Positions 1 to 9,090 of a DNA stretch of 64,000 nucleotides are shown here, one piece after another (positions within the stretch are counted from its first letter, which is position 1; each line of letters begins with the position of its first letter). The stretch comes from Geomicrobium sp. JCM 19038 (GTDB taxonomy: Bacteria > Bacillota > Bacilli > Bacillales > Marinococcaceae). The notes beneath the pieces were generated by a model. That model worked only from the letters and a program-made list of their open reading frames with translations. It did not search any database and was not told where the DNA came from. Made by a program: the position numbers and the translations under genes. The stretch spans positions 62,001 through 126,000 of the forward strand of contig NZ_BAXA01000006.1 of assembly GCF_000698125.1 (NCBI RefSeq), read 5' to 3'.

Positions 1-485
1 AGCAGTTCAACATTTCAAAAGCGGTTGCGATGAGTACGTCACTTCCATTCTTTTATCGTCCTGTCGTTTGGCGTACAAACAGCGCTAAAAAATCCTATAT
101 TATTGATGGAGGGATTTTGAGTAATTTTCCAATTTGGTTATTTGACCGTGAAAATCCTGAATTTCCAACGTTCGGTTTCCATTTCGTCAAAGATGAAGTT
201 CATGTACAAGCAACGATTGCAACTCCCATTCACCTTGCCAAAAGCATCTTCAAAACGATGATGCAAGCTCATGATATGAAGTACTTTACCGCATCCACTT
301 CAGATCGTACGATTAAAATTCCAACCGGCGATATTACTGCTACTGACTTTGATCTATCAGAAGACATGCTTGCCTTCCTTTACCAATCGGGCTACGATTC
401 CGCTAAGAAATTCCTGTCAAAATGGGATTTTGAAGCGCATAAACGAAAACGTATATTGGAAAAGACTCAAGACGGCTCAACGTGA
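1..485 (+). CDS. Patatin-like phospholipase, C-terminal part (5' end outside window)
   Basis: The open frame enters from the left edge (first full codon at base 3), so only the C-terminal ~160 residues are visible. The segment SKAVAMSTSLPFFYRPV resembles the patatin block that follows the nucleophile domain, and IIDGGILSNFPIWLFDR carries the DGG motif whose Asp is the second member of the Ser-Asp dyad. The GXSXG serine would lie upstream of the window. Patatin-family proteins hydrolyse acyl esters of membrane lipids. The 3' end overlaps the convergent efflux gene by 19 bases. The ATG at base 30 is internal to the conserved block and is not the start. Family assignment is firm, the substrate is unknown. 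Confidence 0.85.
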   Translation, partial: QFNISKAVAMSTSLPFFYRPVVWRTNSAKKSYIIDGGILSNFPIWLFDRENPEFPTFGFHFVKDEVHVQATIATPIHLAKSIFKTMMQAHDMKYFTASTSDRTIKIPTGDITATDFDLSEDMLAFLYQSGYDSAKKFLSKWDFEAHKRKRILEKTQDGST

Positions 486-1336
486 ACGAGGACACCTATC
501 GCTTCATGTTCTTCAATCATTCGTTTTTCGACAGCTGTTGAAATGTTATGCGCATCGACAATATCAAGTCTACGATCAACTGCAATGACGACTTCCACTG
601 CACTACTACTTCCATAATAACGCGCTTTCACTTCTTTGACTTGTTCAACTTCACTGATTGACAAGATCGTATTTCGAAAAGCTTGTAACTCCTGCTCCTG
701 AAAACCATCGGTTAAGTGATACGTTGCTTTACGAAAAATGTCAAAGGCCGTCTTACAAATAATTCCACCGACAATGACCGCCAACACAACATCTAACCAT
801 GGCAATCCAAACTGTGCACCTAAAATTCCTAACGTTGCTGCAGCACTAACGAGCGCATCAGATAGGTTGTCTTTTGCAACAGATTGGATTGCTTGGCTTT
901 TGATTTGTTTTCCTAACTTGGCGTTGTAGCGATACACACCCATCATTACAATGAAACTCACGGTCCCGACCCAAGCTGCTGTTGAATCAGGCTTGACCAC
1001 TTCTCCTGAAAACAAGTTCATCATTGCTTCAAATAGTACGTGCAAACCGATCAGCATGATAATAAATGATGCGACAAGTGATGCGACTGTTTCTGCGCGA
1101 AAATGACCGTACGGATGATTGTGATCTGGTGGTCTTTGCGCAATACGTAATCCAATTAAAACTGCGATTGAAACGATAATATCCGTTGCATTGTTTAGAC
1201 CATCTGCTCGTAAAGCGGCTGAACTTGTGATGTAAGCAACCCAAATCTTTACAACAGCTAGTAAAATATAGGTGACTAAACTTAAATATGCCCCTCGCTC
1301 ACCGCGCTTCAAATCAGAATAACGCTTTTGTTCCAT
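467..1336 (-). CDS. Cation diffusion facilitator efflux protein (MneS/YeaB-like)
   Basis: This 289-residue protein has the CDF layout: about six membrane helices in the first two thirds, then a cytoplasmic ferredoxin-like domain. The first metal-site helix reads DGLNNATD. The HPYGHFRAETVASL block is typical of the family. The N-terminus (ERGAYLSLVTYILL) and DGLNNATD are very like Bacillus YeaB/MneS, a manganese exporter, so Mn2+/H+ antiport is my best guess, but zinc or iron cannot be excluded. The gene stands alone, convergent with the patatin gene. A second CDF protein (48422-49333) has a histidine-rich N-terminus and is probably zinc-specific, so the two need not be redundant. Confidence 0.88.
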   Translation of the reverse strand: MEQKRYSDLKRGERGAYLSLVTYILLAVVKIWVAYITSSAALRADGLNNATDIIVSIAVLIGLRIAQRPPDHNHPYGHFRAETVASLVASFIIMLIGLHVLFEAMMNLFSGEVVKPDSTAAWVGTVSFIVMMGVYRYNAKLGKQIKSQAIQSVAKDNLSDALVSAAATLGILGAQFGLPWLDVVLAVIVGGIICKTAFDIFRKATYHLTDGFQEQELQAFRNTILSISEVEQVKEVKARYYGSSSAVEVVIAVDRRLDIVDAHNISTAVEKRMIEEHEAIGVLVHVEPS

Positions 1337-1556
1337 CGCTACTCCCCACCCTCACAATCTTGTAATCGAAGCTTAGCAAAGCCAAATCAAGTGGGTCTAC
1401 AGAAACCTTTTTCTCCAAAAGCAAACCTATGTTGCATCGTAAACAATGTTGGTCAGTAGAAACTCCTTATGTATCAAAGGGTTCTAGATTGCTCCTGAAC
1501 AAGTCCAATCAACTAAATGATCGAAAAACCGTATGAAAAATATTTTTACACACAAA

Positions 1557-1596
1557 AGAAGGAGGGACATGTAGACTGTCTCTCCTTCCTTCTGCC
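1557..1596 (-). terminator. Rho-independent terminator of the ugp-like operon
   Basis: On the minus strand, just after the stop of the solute-binding protein gene, GAAGGAGAGACA and TGTCCCTCCTTC form a stem with one mismatch, followed by TTTTGTG. This closes the five-gene transcript that starts near 6.6 kb. Confidence 0.7.
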
Positions 1597-1597
1597 T

Positions 1598-2889
1598 TTA
1601 GTTCAATAACCCATTAATTCGTTCTGCCGCTTCATCAAGAGCTTCTTGAGTAGTAACGTCTTCTTGAATGAGTGCAGAGGTAATTGCGTCTCTTAGAATG
1701 TTTTGTGCTTCTGAATAGTTAGCGTTTAATGGTCTTGGTCCAGCATATTCTAATTGGTCTACAGCAACTTTAAATTGTGGAACTTCCTCATACAAAGCTT
1801 GCATCTCATCACTTTCAATGGCAGATTGTCTCATTGGTAAATACCCTGTGTTTTGGCTAGCTGTGATCGTTTGCTCTGGCTCAGTCATCCATTTGATAAA
1901 TTCCCAAGCAGCTGCTTTTTCTTCTTCAGGATGACTCGAGATCATAACGAGATTCGCGCCACCTGTAGGCGTGCCAAATTGTTCGTTCTTCGGCATAAAT
2001 GCAGTATTTAATTCGAAGCCATTTTCTTCGGCAATGGACATGTAATTCGTTAGATCTGCTGTTGAACTAAACGCCATTGCAGATTGTTGATTTGAGAAGT
2101 CTTGCAATGCGATTTGACCTGCTTCATCACCTGTTGGTACTTTAATGCTCCCACTGTCATACATCCCTTTAATGTAGTCGACTGCTTCAACGCCAGGTGC
2201 TTCATTAAAGCTAGCTTCTGTCTCATCTTCATTTAAGACCGACCCACCGCTTTGCTTAACAAAAGCCTCATAGAACCAGACGTTAACTGGCAGTGTGATC
2301 CCCACTCGACCTTCATCATTAGATAGCGTTTCTGAGTATTGCTCAAATTCTTCCCACGTTTGTGGACCTTCAGGGTCCAACCCTTCCTCTTCTAATAACG
2401 TCTTGTTTAAGTAAAGAATCGGTGTACTTCTTAAATATGGTAATCCGTAAATGCCATCATTGACGTAGGAATTGCCCATCAACCTTCGACAAAGTCATCT
2501 AAGTCTACATCATCATTTTCAATGTAAGGTGTCAAATCCTCGGTCATTCCTGCCTCAGCAAACGCCCCCATCGATGCAATTTCATTTAACGTGACGTGAG
2601 GCGCATTCCCTGCAGCAACACTTGCTTGTGTCTGTGAGTGAAGATCAGCATAATCCCCTTGATAATGGGCATTAACGACGATCTCATCTTGAGAAGCATT
2701 AAACTCTTCAACAAGCGCCTCGTTGTTCTCACCAATTTTGTCACCAAACGCATACCAAAATTCAATCTCTACCGGACCGTCTCCAGATGGCGTTGACTGT
2801 GCAGCACTCTCCTCTGACTCATTTGTACAACCTCCAAGAATAAGTGCTGCTGATGAAGCAATTGCAAATGCTAGTGGATAATTTCGCAT
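1598..2889 (-). CDS. ugpB: ABC transporter solute-binding lipoprotein, UgpB-like (frameshifted in this sequence)
   Basis: Two adjacent frames together encode one ~430-residue family 1 solute-binding protein. The first (2479-2889) has a lipoprotein signal ending LILGGC and begins the mature domain with VEIEFWYAFGDKIGENN, like UgpB. The second (1598-2482) continues YGLPYLRSTPILYLNKTLL and ends with the usual C-terminal lobe. Reading EGLMGNS instead of EG-stop needs one extra T near 2480, so a single-base deletion explains the break. The product would be anchored to the outer face of the membrane and capture glycerol-3-phosphate, a glycerophosphodiester or a sugar. It is the last gene of the operon, 21 bases after ugpE. 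Confidence 0.85.
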
Positions 2890-2910
2890 CAGATGATGCC
2901 TCCTTTTACT

Positions 2911-3737
2911 TTATTTCACACCGGTGTACACAAATGCACGAATAATATGACGTTGTGCAACAAAAAAGATAATTAGAATCGGTACAACGAGAATCATGTT
3001 GCCGGCCATCATAATGTGCCACGCAACACCACCTTCAACGTTCGTAAGCGCAGAAATTCCTACCGGCAACGTCCGGCTAGCGTCCGTTGTCGTCATAACG
3101 AGCGGCCAAAAATAATCATTCCAATGCGTAATAAAACTAAATAACAACAACGTAATGATCGTCGGCTTTGCCATCGGCACCATAATCATATACATAATTT
3201 TCCATTCGCTAGCTTGATCCAAGCGAGCGGCTTCCAACAACTCTTCCGGGACTTGCTTAAACGTCTGTCGAAGCATAAAAATCGCAAACGCATTAGCAGC
3301 AAACGGTAAGATTAACGCTAGATGTGTATCCAAAAGACCCCAAGAGCTAAATTGCAAATACACTGGAAGAAAGATTAGCTGAGTAGGGATCATTAACGTA
3401 ATCATCGTGAGTGCAAACAACGCGCGGTCTGCAAAAAAACGATACCGTGCAAACGCGTAAGCCGCGGGTACAATCGTAAACAATTGCAACACAAGAATCG
3501 ACAAGGTTACGATAAGGCTGTTCACAAAATACCTAAGGAACGGACCAGAGTCCCATGCGAGCGTGAAGTTCTCAAAACGAATCGTCTCAGGAATCCATAC
3601 TGGCGGAAACGTAATCGTTTCACTTAACGATTTAACCGAGGTCACTGCCATCACACAAAGGGGGTAGCAAAGATCGCAATAACGATGAGCAAACCGAGTA
3701 CATTTAATCCTTTTAATGCATAACGACTCGTTTTCAT
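2911..3737 (-). CDS. ugpE: ABC transporter permease, UgpE/MalG type (frameshifted near the N-terminus)
   Basis: The visible long frame (2911-3654) lacks its first membrane helix. The missing start is at 3737: MKTSRYALKGLNVLGLL and a helix follow, and reading PFVWMAVTSVK across the junction needs one more G near 3652. Joined length is about 275 residues, normal for the MalG/UgpE half of a sugar permease. Six helices and the EAA loop (EELLEAARLDQASEWKIMYM) are present. The start overlaps the preceding permease stop as ATGA, which implies translational coupling and supports 3737 as the true start. Confidence 0.85.
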
Positions 3738-4609
3738 TGGTAATGCACCCTCTTACTCATGAGGAAGAAATAAAGAACCGTTAAAATCGATAGAACGATT
3801 AGTAAGATGACACCTGCTGATGACGCATAACCGAGTTGGAAGAAGCGAAACCCGTATTCATAAATGTAATAGACGAGTGTATTTGTAGATTGAAGTGGTC
3901 CACCTTGCGTCATAATGTCGATCGTTTCAAATACTTGAAAGCTCCCAATTAGATTCATAATAATTAAGAAAAACAACGTCGGTGAAATCATCGGAAACGT
4001 AATCTTCGCAAATGACGTAAACCGACTACTCTGATCTAATGCTGCTGCTTCATACAGATGAGGCGGAATGCTCTGTAAACCTGCAATAATGATCAGTGTA
4101 TTGAACCCAATGCTTTTCCAAATTGCGACAAGAATAATGGAGTACAACGCGGTTTCAGGTGAAGCAAGCCATTGTGATTGAGGCAGACCAAACATTTCTA
4201 GGCCCCAGTTTAAAAGTCCGTATTGAGGGTCCATTAACCACATCCAAAGCATGGCAATGGATACGAGTGATATAATATGTGGACTAAAAACCGCACCTTG
4301 AACAAATCCATAGAACCTCGTCGGACGATTAATCCAAAGGGCCAGTAGAAGTGCTAAGACTGTCGTAATCCCCACACTAAAAAACGTAAACACAAACGTA
4401 TTCTCTAGTGATTTCAGGAATTCGGGATGCTCACTTAATCCAGCGAAATTATCTAGCCCGACAAATTGTTTGTCCGGGCTAATAAAGTCCCATTCATGAA
4501 AACTTAAATAAATCATATAGCCAATCGGATAGATAAAAAACAAAACGAATACGATGATCGCAGGAGCGACCATTAAATACGGCCGAAAACGTTCCAACCA
4601 ACGACTCAT
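3734..4609 (-). CDS. ugpA: ABC transporter permease, UgpA/MalF type
   Basis: This 291-residue integral membrane protein has six predicted helices and the EAA loop PPHLYEAAALDQSSRFTSF that docks on the ATPase. Length and helix spacing fit the UgpA/LacF class. It should pair with the downstream UgpE-like subunit as a heterodimeric pore for the ligand delivered by the lipoprotein. The start codon shares one base with the stop of the ATPase gene (TAATG) and the end overlaps the next permease by ATGA, so the genes are tightly coupled. Confidence 0.9.
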   Translation of the reverse strand: MSRWLERFRPYLMVAPAIIVFVLFFIYPIGYMIYLSFHEWDFISPDKQFVGLDNFAGLSEHPEFLKSLENTFVFTFFSVGITTVLALLLALWINRPTRFYGFVQGAVFSPHIISLVSIAMLWMWLMDPQYGLLNWGLEMFGLPQSQWLASPETALYSIILVAIWKSIGFNTLIIIAGLQSIPPHLYEAAALDQSSRFTSFAKITFPMISPTLFFLIIMNLIGSFQVFETIDIMTQGGPLQSTNTLVYYIYEYGFRFFQLGYASSAGVILLIVLSILTVLYFFLMSKRVHYQ

Positions 4610-5676
4610 TACACTGTACTCCTCACTTTAATTGGAGTCTCTCGATTGAAGTATGGCGCGATGCAACGACCGTTTTCTTTAAAGTAATAAATATCTTCAT
4701 TATTAACCGATACAAACAGTTGCTCATCGTCAACGACCGGTTCATTAAACGTCTTCGCATACAACTTCCCTGCGAACGTATCCAGTTGATAAATGATTTC
4801 TGAACCGAGGGTCTCCCGATTTAAAATCGTACACGGCATTGAAAACTGATCATTTCCCGGGAAATGTCGTAATTTTGCTTTTTCTGGTCGAAAACCAATC
4901 TGTTCGACAGCTTTTTCTCTAAAACCCGCAGATGGCAACTGATCGACGGACACAAGATTCATTGGTGGTGTACCGATGAACTGTGCTGTAAAGCGATTTG
5001 CTGGATAATTGTATAAATCAAGTGGCGGTGCCATCTGCATAATTTCCCCTTGATCTAATAGCACAATTTCATCCCCCATAGACATTGCTTCTACTTGATC
5101 ATGGGTGACATACACGAACGTTGTTCCAAGTTTGGCATGGAGTTGAACGAGCTCGGAACGCATTTGTTGCCTTAATTTCGCATCAAGATTCGACAACGGC
5201 TCATCAAGGATAAAGACATCTGGTTTTTTCACCATCGCTCTAGCGAGTGCCACACGTTGACGCTGTCCTCCTGACAATTTTTGAGGCTTCTTATTTAAGT
5301 AAGGAGTTAGACCAACGATCTCTGCGACTTCTTCAATTAGCTTCTGTCGTTCTGCTTTTTGAACTTTACGGTTTTTCAATCCAAACTCAATATTGCCTTT
5401 CACGCTCATCGTTGGATATAGTGCGTAATTTTGGAATACCATTGATACGTTTCGTTTCCCAGGACTCACGTCATTTACGAGTCGATCACCAATGTAAATG
5501 TTTCCTTCCGTTTGTGTTTCAAGTCCTGCAATCATTCGAAGCGTCGTGGATTTCCCACAACCCGATGGACCTACAATGACCGTAAAAGAACCGTCTTTAA
5601 TCGTCATGTTCATATCTGAGATAATCGTATCTTCACCATACGTCTTCTTTACGTTTTCAAAACGAATCTCTGCCAT
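4609..5676 (-). CDS. ugpC: ABC transporter ATP-binding protein, UgpC/MsmX type
   Basis: The 355-residue protein has Walker A GPSGCGKST (about residues 37-45), signature LSGGQRQRVALARA, Walker B VFILDEPLSNLDA and the switch His in VYVTHDQVEAM. The extra C-terminal ~120 residues form the regulatory OB-fold domain of MalK/UgpC/MsmX proteins (includes QIGFRPEKAKL). It energises import through the two permeases. A strong AGGAGGTGA site precedes the ATG. UgpC-like ATPases can serve several sugar importers, so the operon position is the main evidence for this partnership. Confidence 0.92.
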   Translation of the reverse strand: MAEIRFENVKKTYGEDTIISDMNMTIKDGSFTVIVGPSGCGKSTTLRMIAGLETQTEGNIYIGDRLVNDVSPGKRNVSMVFQNYALYPTMSVKGNIEFGLKNRKVQKAERQKLIEEVAEIVGLTPYLNKKPQKLSGGQRQRVALARAMVKKPDVFILDEPLSNLDAKLRQQMRSELVQLHAKLGTTFVYVTHDQVEAMSMGDEIVLLDQGEIMQMAPPLDLYNYPANRFTAQFIGTPPMNLVSVDQLPSAGFREKAVEQIGFRPEKAKLRHFPGNDQFSMPCTILNRETLGSEIIYQLDTFAGKLYAKTFNEPVVDDEQLFVSVNNEDIYYFKENGRCIAPYFNRETPIKVRSTV

Positions 5677-5687
5677 CTGCTCACCTC

Positions 5688-6515
5688 CTAAGATAAACTG
5701 AGCGTTCGTTTTTGATCTTCATAACGTCCAAGTGTATGGAATGGCGTTTCTTGTTTGTACACGTTGTGATGAATAAATTGAGCATCCTTAGCGAGTTGAT
5801 CGTCCCCAATTTCATAAAGACTCGTATCGAGCCTTCCATTATGAATCGTTACCAACCTTGCAACTGGATGATCATACACCGCTGCTGTTTGAATATAGCT
5901 CCATTGATTTTGTTTGAAGATGGAATGTACGTGACAATGACCACAGAAATAATAGCCTCCACGTTTATGTGACGTAAGCAGTTGATGAACAGCATCCTCA
6001 GGAACAATTGAACCATTCCATTCAGCTGAACGAGTCGTCGTATTGTATAACGGATGATGGGCAAACACGAAGATCGGAAGGTCAGTATGTTCATGGACCA
6101 ATTTCTCAAGCCACTCATACTGCTCAAAATCAATAATTCCACTCCAATCATCAGGTCGCCTTTCCCTTGTCGTATCAAGAAGTACAATCAACCCTTCTTC
6201 CGTCGTAAAGGCTTGGTAACGAGGTTGATTGATTAACACTTCAACTTCTTTCTTACGTAGTGAATACAGGTCGTGATTGCCAAGCACATGCTTCCAATTT
6301 GCTTCTGTTGAGGTAATTTCGTTATAGATTTGCTTAAATTCATCCTGTTTCCCATGGTGAGTCAAATCACCGATCGACAAATGATAATCAGCAGGAATAC
6401 GTAAGAATTCATTCATAAACTTACTGAAGAATCGTTCTCTTGTCGTCTGAAACTCGATACTTTCATTTTCTATAACTGGATAATGCAAATCCCCTATTAA
6501 CGCCAACGTCAACAT
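5688..6515 (-). CDS. Calcineurin-like metallophosphoesterase, first gene of the ugp-like operon
   Basis: The protein (~275 residues) carries the dinuclear-metal motifs of the superfamily in order: GDLHY (D-x-H), GDLTHHGK (GD-x-x), VLGNHDLYS (GNH[DE]), AHHPLYN and CGHCHVHS (GH-x-H). The start ATG at 6515 has a GGAGGG site, and the longer upstream frame has none. E. coli ugp operons contain UgpQ, a glycerophosphodiester phosphodiesterase. A GpdQ/CpdA-type phosphoesterase in first position could play the same role here, releasing glycerol-3-phosphate from an imported diester. That role is inference from context. There is no export signal, so it probably acts in the cytoplasm. Confidence 0.85.
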   Translation of the reverse strand: MLTLALIGDLHYPVIENESIEFQTTRERFFSKFMNEFLRIPADYHLSIGDLTHHGKQDEFKQIYNEITSTEANWKHVLGNHDLYSLRKKEVEVLINQPRYQAFTTEEGLIVLLDTTRERRPDDWSGIIDFEQYEWLEKLVHEHTDLPIFVFAHHPLYNTTTRSAEWNGSIVPEDAVHQLLTSHKRGGYYFCGHCHVHSIFKQNQWSYIQTAAVYDHPVARLVTIHNGRLDTSLYEIGDDQLAKDAQFIHHNVYKQETPFHTLGRYEDQKRTLSLS

Positions 6516-6603
6516 AGTTGATCCCTCCATCAATATGATCAACGTTAGTGTAACGGTTGAATGTTGAGGTCATTTGAATTTGTGATAAATAAACCAATAA
6601 TTG

Positions 6604-6629
6604 TATAAATTTTCTGTTAACAATGTAAA
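6604..6629 (-). promoter_or_regulatory. Possible PhoP box upstream of the ugp-like operon
   Basis: Read on the minus strand, three hexamers match TT[ATC]A[CT]A: TTTACA (6629-6624), TTAACA (6620-6615) and TTTATA (6609-6604), with spacers of 3 and 5 bases. Bacillus PhoP sites are direct repeats of this hexamer about 5 bases apart. The position, ~90 bases ahead of the start, fits an activator site. AT-rich sequence makes chance matches likely, so this is tentative. Confidence 0.35.
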
Positions 6630-6636
6630 TCACATT

Positions 6637-6660
6637 AAAAAACCTCCCCTTAGGGAGGTC
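6637..6660 (-). terminator. Terminator-like hairpin
   Basis: Minus strand: ACCTCCC, a 4-base loop, GGGAGGT, then TTTTTTAATG. It could end the carboxypeptidase transcript (stop at 6915) or a small unseen transcript, and would insulate the phosphoesterase operon. Confidence 0.6.
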
Positions 6661-6914
6661 TAGATACTCATCATTCACTTACTAGGTGTAGGCGTCTCTA
6701 CCACAACAGCTATGAATACAAAAGCAATTCAAATGACCTCATGTCTGTTGGGATCTTGCCCTTAAATTGAAGATAAATCTTTAAGATCGTCACTTAAACG
6801 CTTGTATGTGGCGATTTTATATCTAAATTGAGGGGGGAACACGGAAATCTCATCAATTAAACCGTCAGCACTTATTCCACACTGTAAATAAACTTCTAAT
6901 TCAGAAAGTCACCT

Positions 6915-8003
6915 TTACCATGGCCATAAATCTTTGATCCAATTAAAAAGAGAAAATGATGTGTCTTCACTTTCCTTATTCTCACTTTTAGCTTGAACCG
7001 TTTGTTCTTCAAATGGGGTTAACAACTCTTCTAAGACAACTTGGTCATCATTTTTCACAACGAGTAAGCCACCGTCTTGCACTTCTTTCGTTACGTCGTT
7101 CGCACGGGCAGTCGTATAAAACATCTCATCTGCTGCCTCGTAGGTTAACCCGTCTGTTCCTTGGAACTGCTCCCCTTCTGGTAATGTTTCAGTGGCGTAA
7201 TTTTCAAATCCATAACGAAACAGCTCAAGTGTGTCACGATACGTATCATCAGCCGTTGGTGCGTTTAGCGTAATCGCCACCAACTCTGTGTCGTCCACTT
7301 CTGCAAATGTGGATAACGTAAAGCCTGACTGCGAGACAAAACCGTTTTTCACTCCGAGAATTTCTTCATGGTCGCGCACCAATTGATGATGGTTGATAAT
7401 CGTCGTGTCCCAACTTTCACTCTGCCAATCAAGCGTTTCAATTGCTGCCATTTCCCGGAATTCTTCATTTTGCATCGCATATTGAGTGAGCGTCGCAAGA
7501 TCATACGCCGTTGTTACATGGTTCTCATGAAATAACCCATGTGGATTCGTAAAATATGTATCTTCTAAGCCGACCGTGGTTTGTAAGTACTCATTAAACT
7601 CATCAACAAATGCTTCTTTAGAACCTGAAAGTTCCAAGGCAACTGCACTACTTGCATCATTTCCAGAATTAATGAGCATTCCTTTTACCAACTGTTCTAG
7701 TGGTAATTCCTCATCTTCCATCAAAAAAACCGTCGTCCCGACTACATCAATTGCTTCTTCTGTAATCCTCACGTTTGTATCTAAATCGCCTCGTTCTAAA
7801 GCCATAATCGTCGTAGCGATCTTCGTAAGGCTCGCCGGATACATCGGCGCATTCCCTTGTTTATCGTAAAGGACTTCCCCTGATTTGGCGTCCATTAATA
7901 TTGCTGATTCACTAACTAATTGTGGTTGTTCACTCGCTTCTATTTGTTGAACCCCACCTACACATACAAAAGCAAGTACTCCCATTAACCCAACACGTTT
8001 CAT
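6915..8003 (-). CDS. D-alanyl-D-alanine carboxypeptidase (PBP5/DacF family)
   Basis: About 362 residues with an N-terminal signal peptide ending near GGVQQIEASEQ. The serine acyl-enzyme motif is SLTK (in MYPASLTKIATT), followed by SGN (INSGNDASSA). The third motif reads KNG (GVKNGFVSQSGFTLST) where most family members have KTG. It trims the terminal D-Ala of peptidoglycan stem peptides on the outer membrane face. A short C-terminal segment (FSLFNWIKDLWPW) may act as the amphipathic membrane anchor of this family. The ATG at 8003 follows AAGGGTGG and beats the upstream ATG. Which Dac paralogue this is (DacA, DacF or other) cannot be decided from one locus. Confidence 0.88.
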   Translation of the reverse strand: MKRVGLMGVLAFVCVGGVQQIEASEQPQLVSESAILMDAKSGEVLYDKQGNAPMYPASLTKIATTIMALERGDLDTNVRITEEAIDVVGTTVFLMEDEELPLEQLVKGMLINSGNDASSAVALELSGSKEAFVDEFNEYLQTTVGLEDTYFTNPHGLFHENHVTTAYDLATLTQYAMQNEEFREMAAIETLDWQSESWDTTIINHHQLVRDHEEILGVKNGFVSQSGFTLSTFAEVDDTELVAITLNAPTADDTYRDTLELFRYGFENYATETLPEGEQFQGTDGLTYEAADEMFYTTARANDVTKEVQDGGLLVVKNDDQVVLEELLTPFEEQTVQAKSENKESEDTSFSLFNWIKDLWPW

Positions 8004-8174
8004 TGAACCACCCTTGTCCATAAACTCCATTGGGTAAAATTGTACTGTAAAAAAGTTAGTTTGACGATTTACATTTTAGTTACAAAGATTAAAAATATAG
8101 TCCTAGATTTTGTTATATTAGACTCATTACTCGAATGGTACATATACTAGTAAAAACTGAAAGGGTGTGATTGT

Positions 8175-8672
8175 TTGTACCGTCATACCGTTCTTCCTGG
8201 GGAAACACTTACTACAATCGCTGCTAATTACAGACGTTCCCTTCCCTCAATCTTACAAGCGAATCCAAGTATTAATCCTAATCGAATTTACCCAGGCCAA
8301 ATGATAATCATCCCTAACTTACCTGATCCTGCAAATATCCCTTACTCAATCCACATCTCAGTCAATTCTCGTACATTAACGCTGTACTACAACGGTCGCG
8401 TAATGAGAACCTTCCCGATTGCGGTCGGTCAAATGGTTACAGCAACACCCATTGGAAGCTTCGTCATTGTCGATCGCGAACCCAATCCAGGTGGGCCTTT
8501 CGGAACGATGTGGCTTTCTTTATCAAAACTACATTACGGAATCCACGGGACGAATGACCCCTCATCCATTGGTCATGCTGTTTCTCACGGATGCATTCGC
8601 ATGCATAACGCAGATGTAGAAGAACTTGCAAAGCTCGTTCCAAATGGTACGTCAGTAACGATCTCACCATAG
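8175..8672 (+). CDS. ykuD: L,D-transpeptidase YkuD with N-terminal LysM
   Basis: The 165 residues match the size and two-domain plan of Bacillus subtilis YkuD: a LysM domain (about residues 2-48, [16 protein letters not shown] to PGQMIIIPN) and an L,D-transpeptidase domain (about 55-165). The catalytic block is [13 protein letters not shown] then SHGCIRMHN, containing the active-site Cys and its His partners. It links stem peptides through meso-diaminopimelate, bypassing beta-lactam-sensitive transpeptidases, and in Bacillus is associated with sporulation. The start is TTG at 8175, set by GGGTG seven bases upstream. Divergent from the carboxypeptidase gene, so both wall genes share one 171-base control region. 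Confidence 0.93.
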   Translation: MYRHTVLPGETLTTIAANYRRSLPSILQANPSINPNRIYPGQMIIIPNLPDPANIPYSIHISVNSRTLTLYYNGRVMRTFPIAVGQMVTATPIGSFVIVDREPNPGGPFGTMWLSLSKLHYGIHGTNDPSSIGHAVSHGCIRMHNADVEELAKLVPNGTSVTISP

Positions 8673-8988
8673 GGACTTAATCACACAAAAAACCACGCGT
8701 GCAGGGCGCGTGGTTTTTTTGCTGGTAAACTACTAACGAGGGTTTAATAGGATGGAGAATAACAAGATCTCCTACGCCATTAATTTACCATATCTGTTTG
8801 TTCAGTTGGTAAAATTAAGAAATTTGTAAACTCAAAGATCCCCTATTTTAAGCGATATACGTTCTACGCATCTTATGTACTAAAAACGACACCTTAGTCA
8901 TTAGAATAAGCGTTTCGCAGATAAACTCTCCCACAAGTGTAAAAACGATGGCAAACTGTATCTAACAACCACTCAGGAGGTCATCACA
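8673..8988. other. 316-base gap after ykuD
   Basis: After the ykuD terminator there is an imperfect hairpin (AATTTACCA with TTGGTAAAATT, about 8780-8816) and then the leader of the small membrane-protein gene at 8989. I see no further gene. Confidence 0.5.
8691..8720 (+). terminator. Rho-independent terminator of ykuD
   Basis: AACCACGCG and CGCGTGGTT pair around a 7-base loop and run into seven T. Confidence 0.9.
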
Positions 8989-9090
8989 ATGACATTACCA
9001 ACTGCTTTAGTAATCTGTACGGCTATTCTTTCATTCACATACTTCGTTACAAAGGTTGCTGTAAAGGCAATGAATGATCCTGAACAGTAG
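8989..9090 (+). CDS. Small single-helix membrane protein, 33 residues
   Basis: An ATG at 8989 lies 7 bases after a perfect AGGAGGTC site. The product begins MTLPTALVICTAILSFTY, has one strong hydrophobic helix (about residues 4-21) and ends with the polar tail VKAMNDPEQ. No family is recognised. Its last 44 bases overlap the convergent acetyltransferase gene. The quality of the ribosome site and the helix-plus-charged-tail design argue that it is real. It may be a membrane-associated regulatory or stress peptide, but nothing here shows its role. Confidence 0.55.
   Translation: MTLPTALVICTAILSFTYFVTKVAVKAMNDPEQ

Larger units (their letters stand above)
6516..6914. other. 399-base gap upstream of the ugp-like operon
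   Basis: No convincing gene. The gap holds the leader of the phosphoesterase operon, a possible PhoP box (6604-6629), a terminator-like hairpin (6637-6660) and a 16-base inverted repeat whose arms are 6565-6580 and 6726-6741. Bases 6742-6914 (3' of the carboxypeptidase gene) show nothing I can name. Confidence 0.6.
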
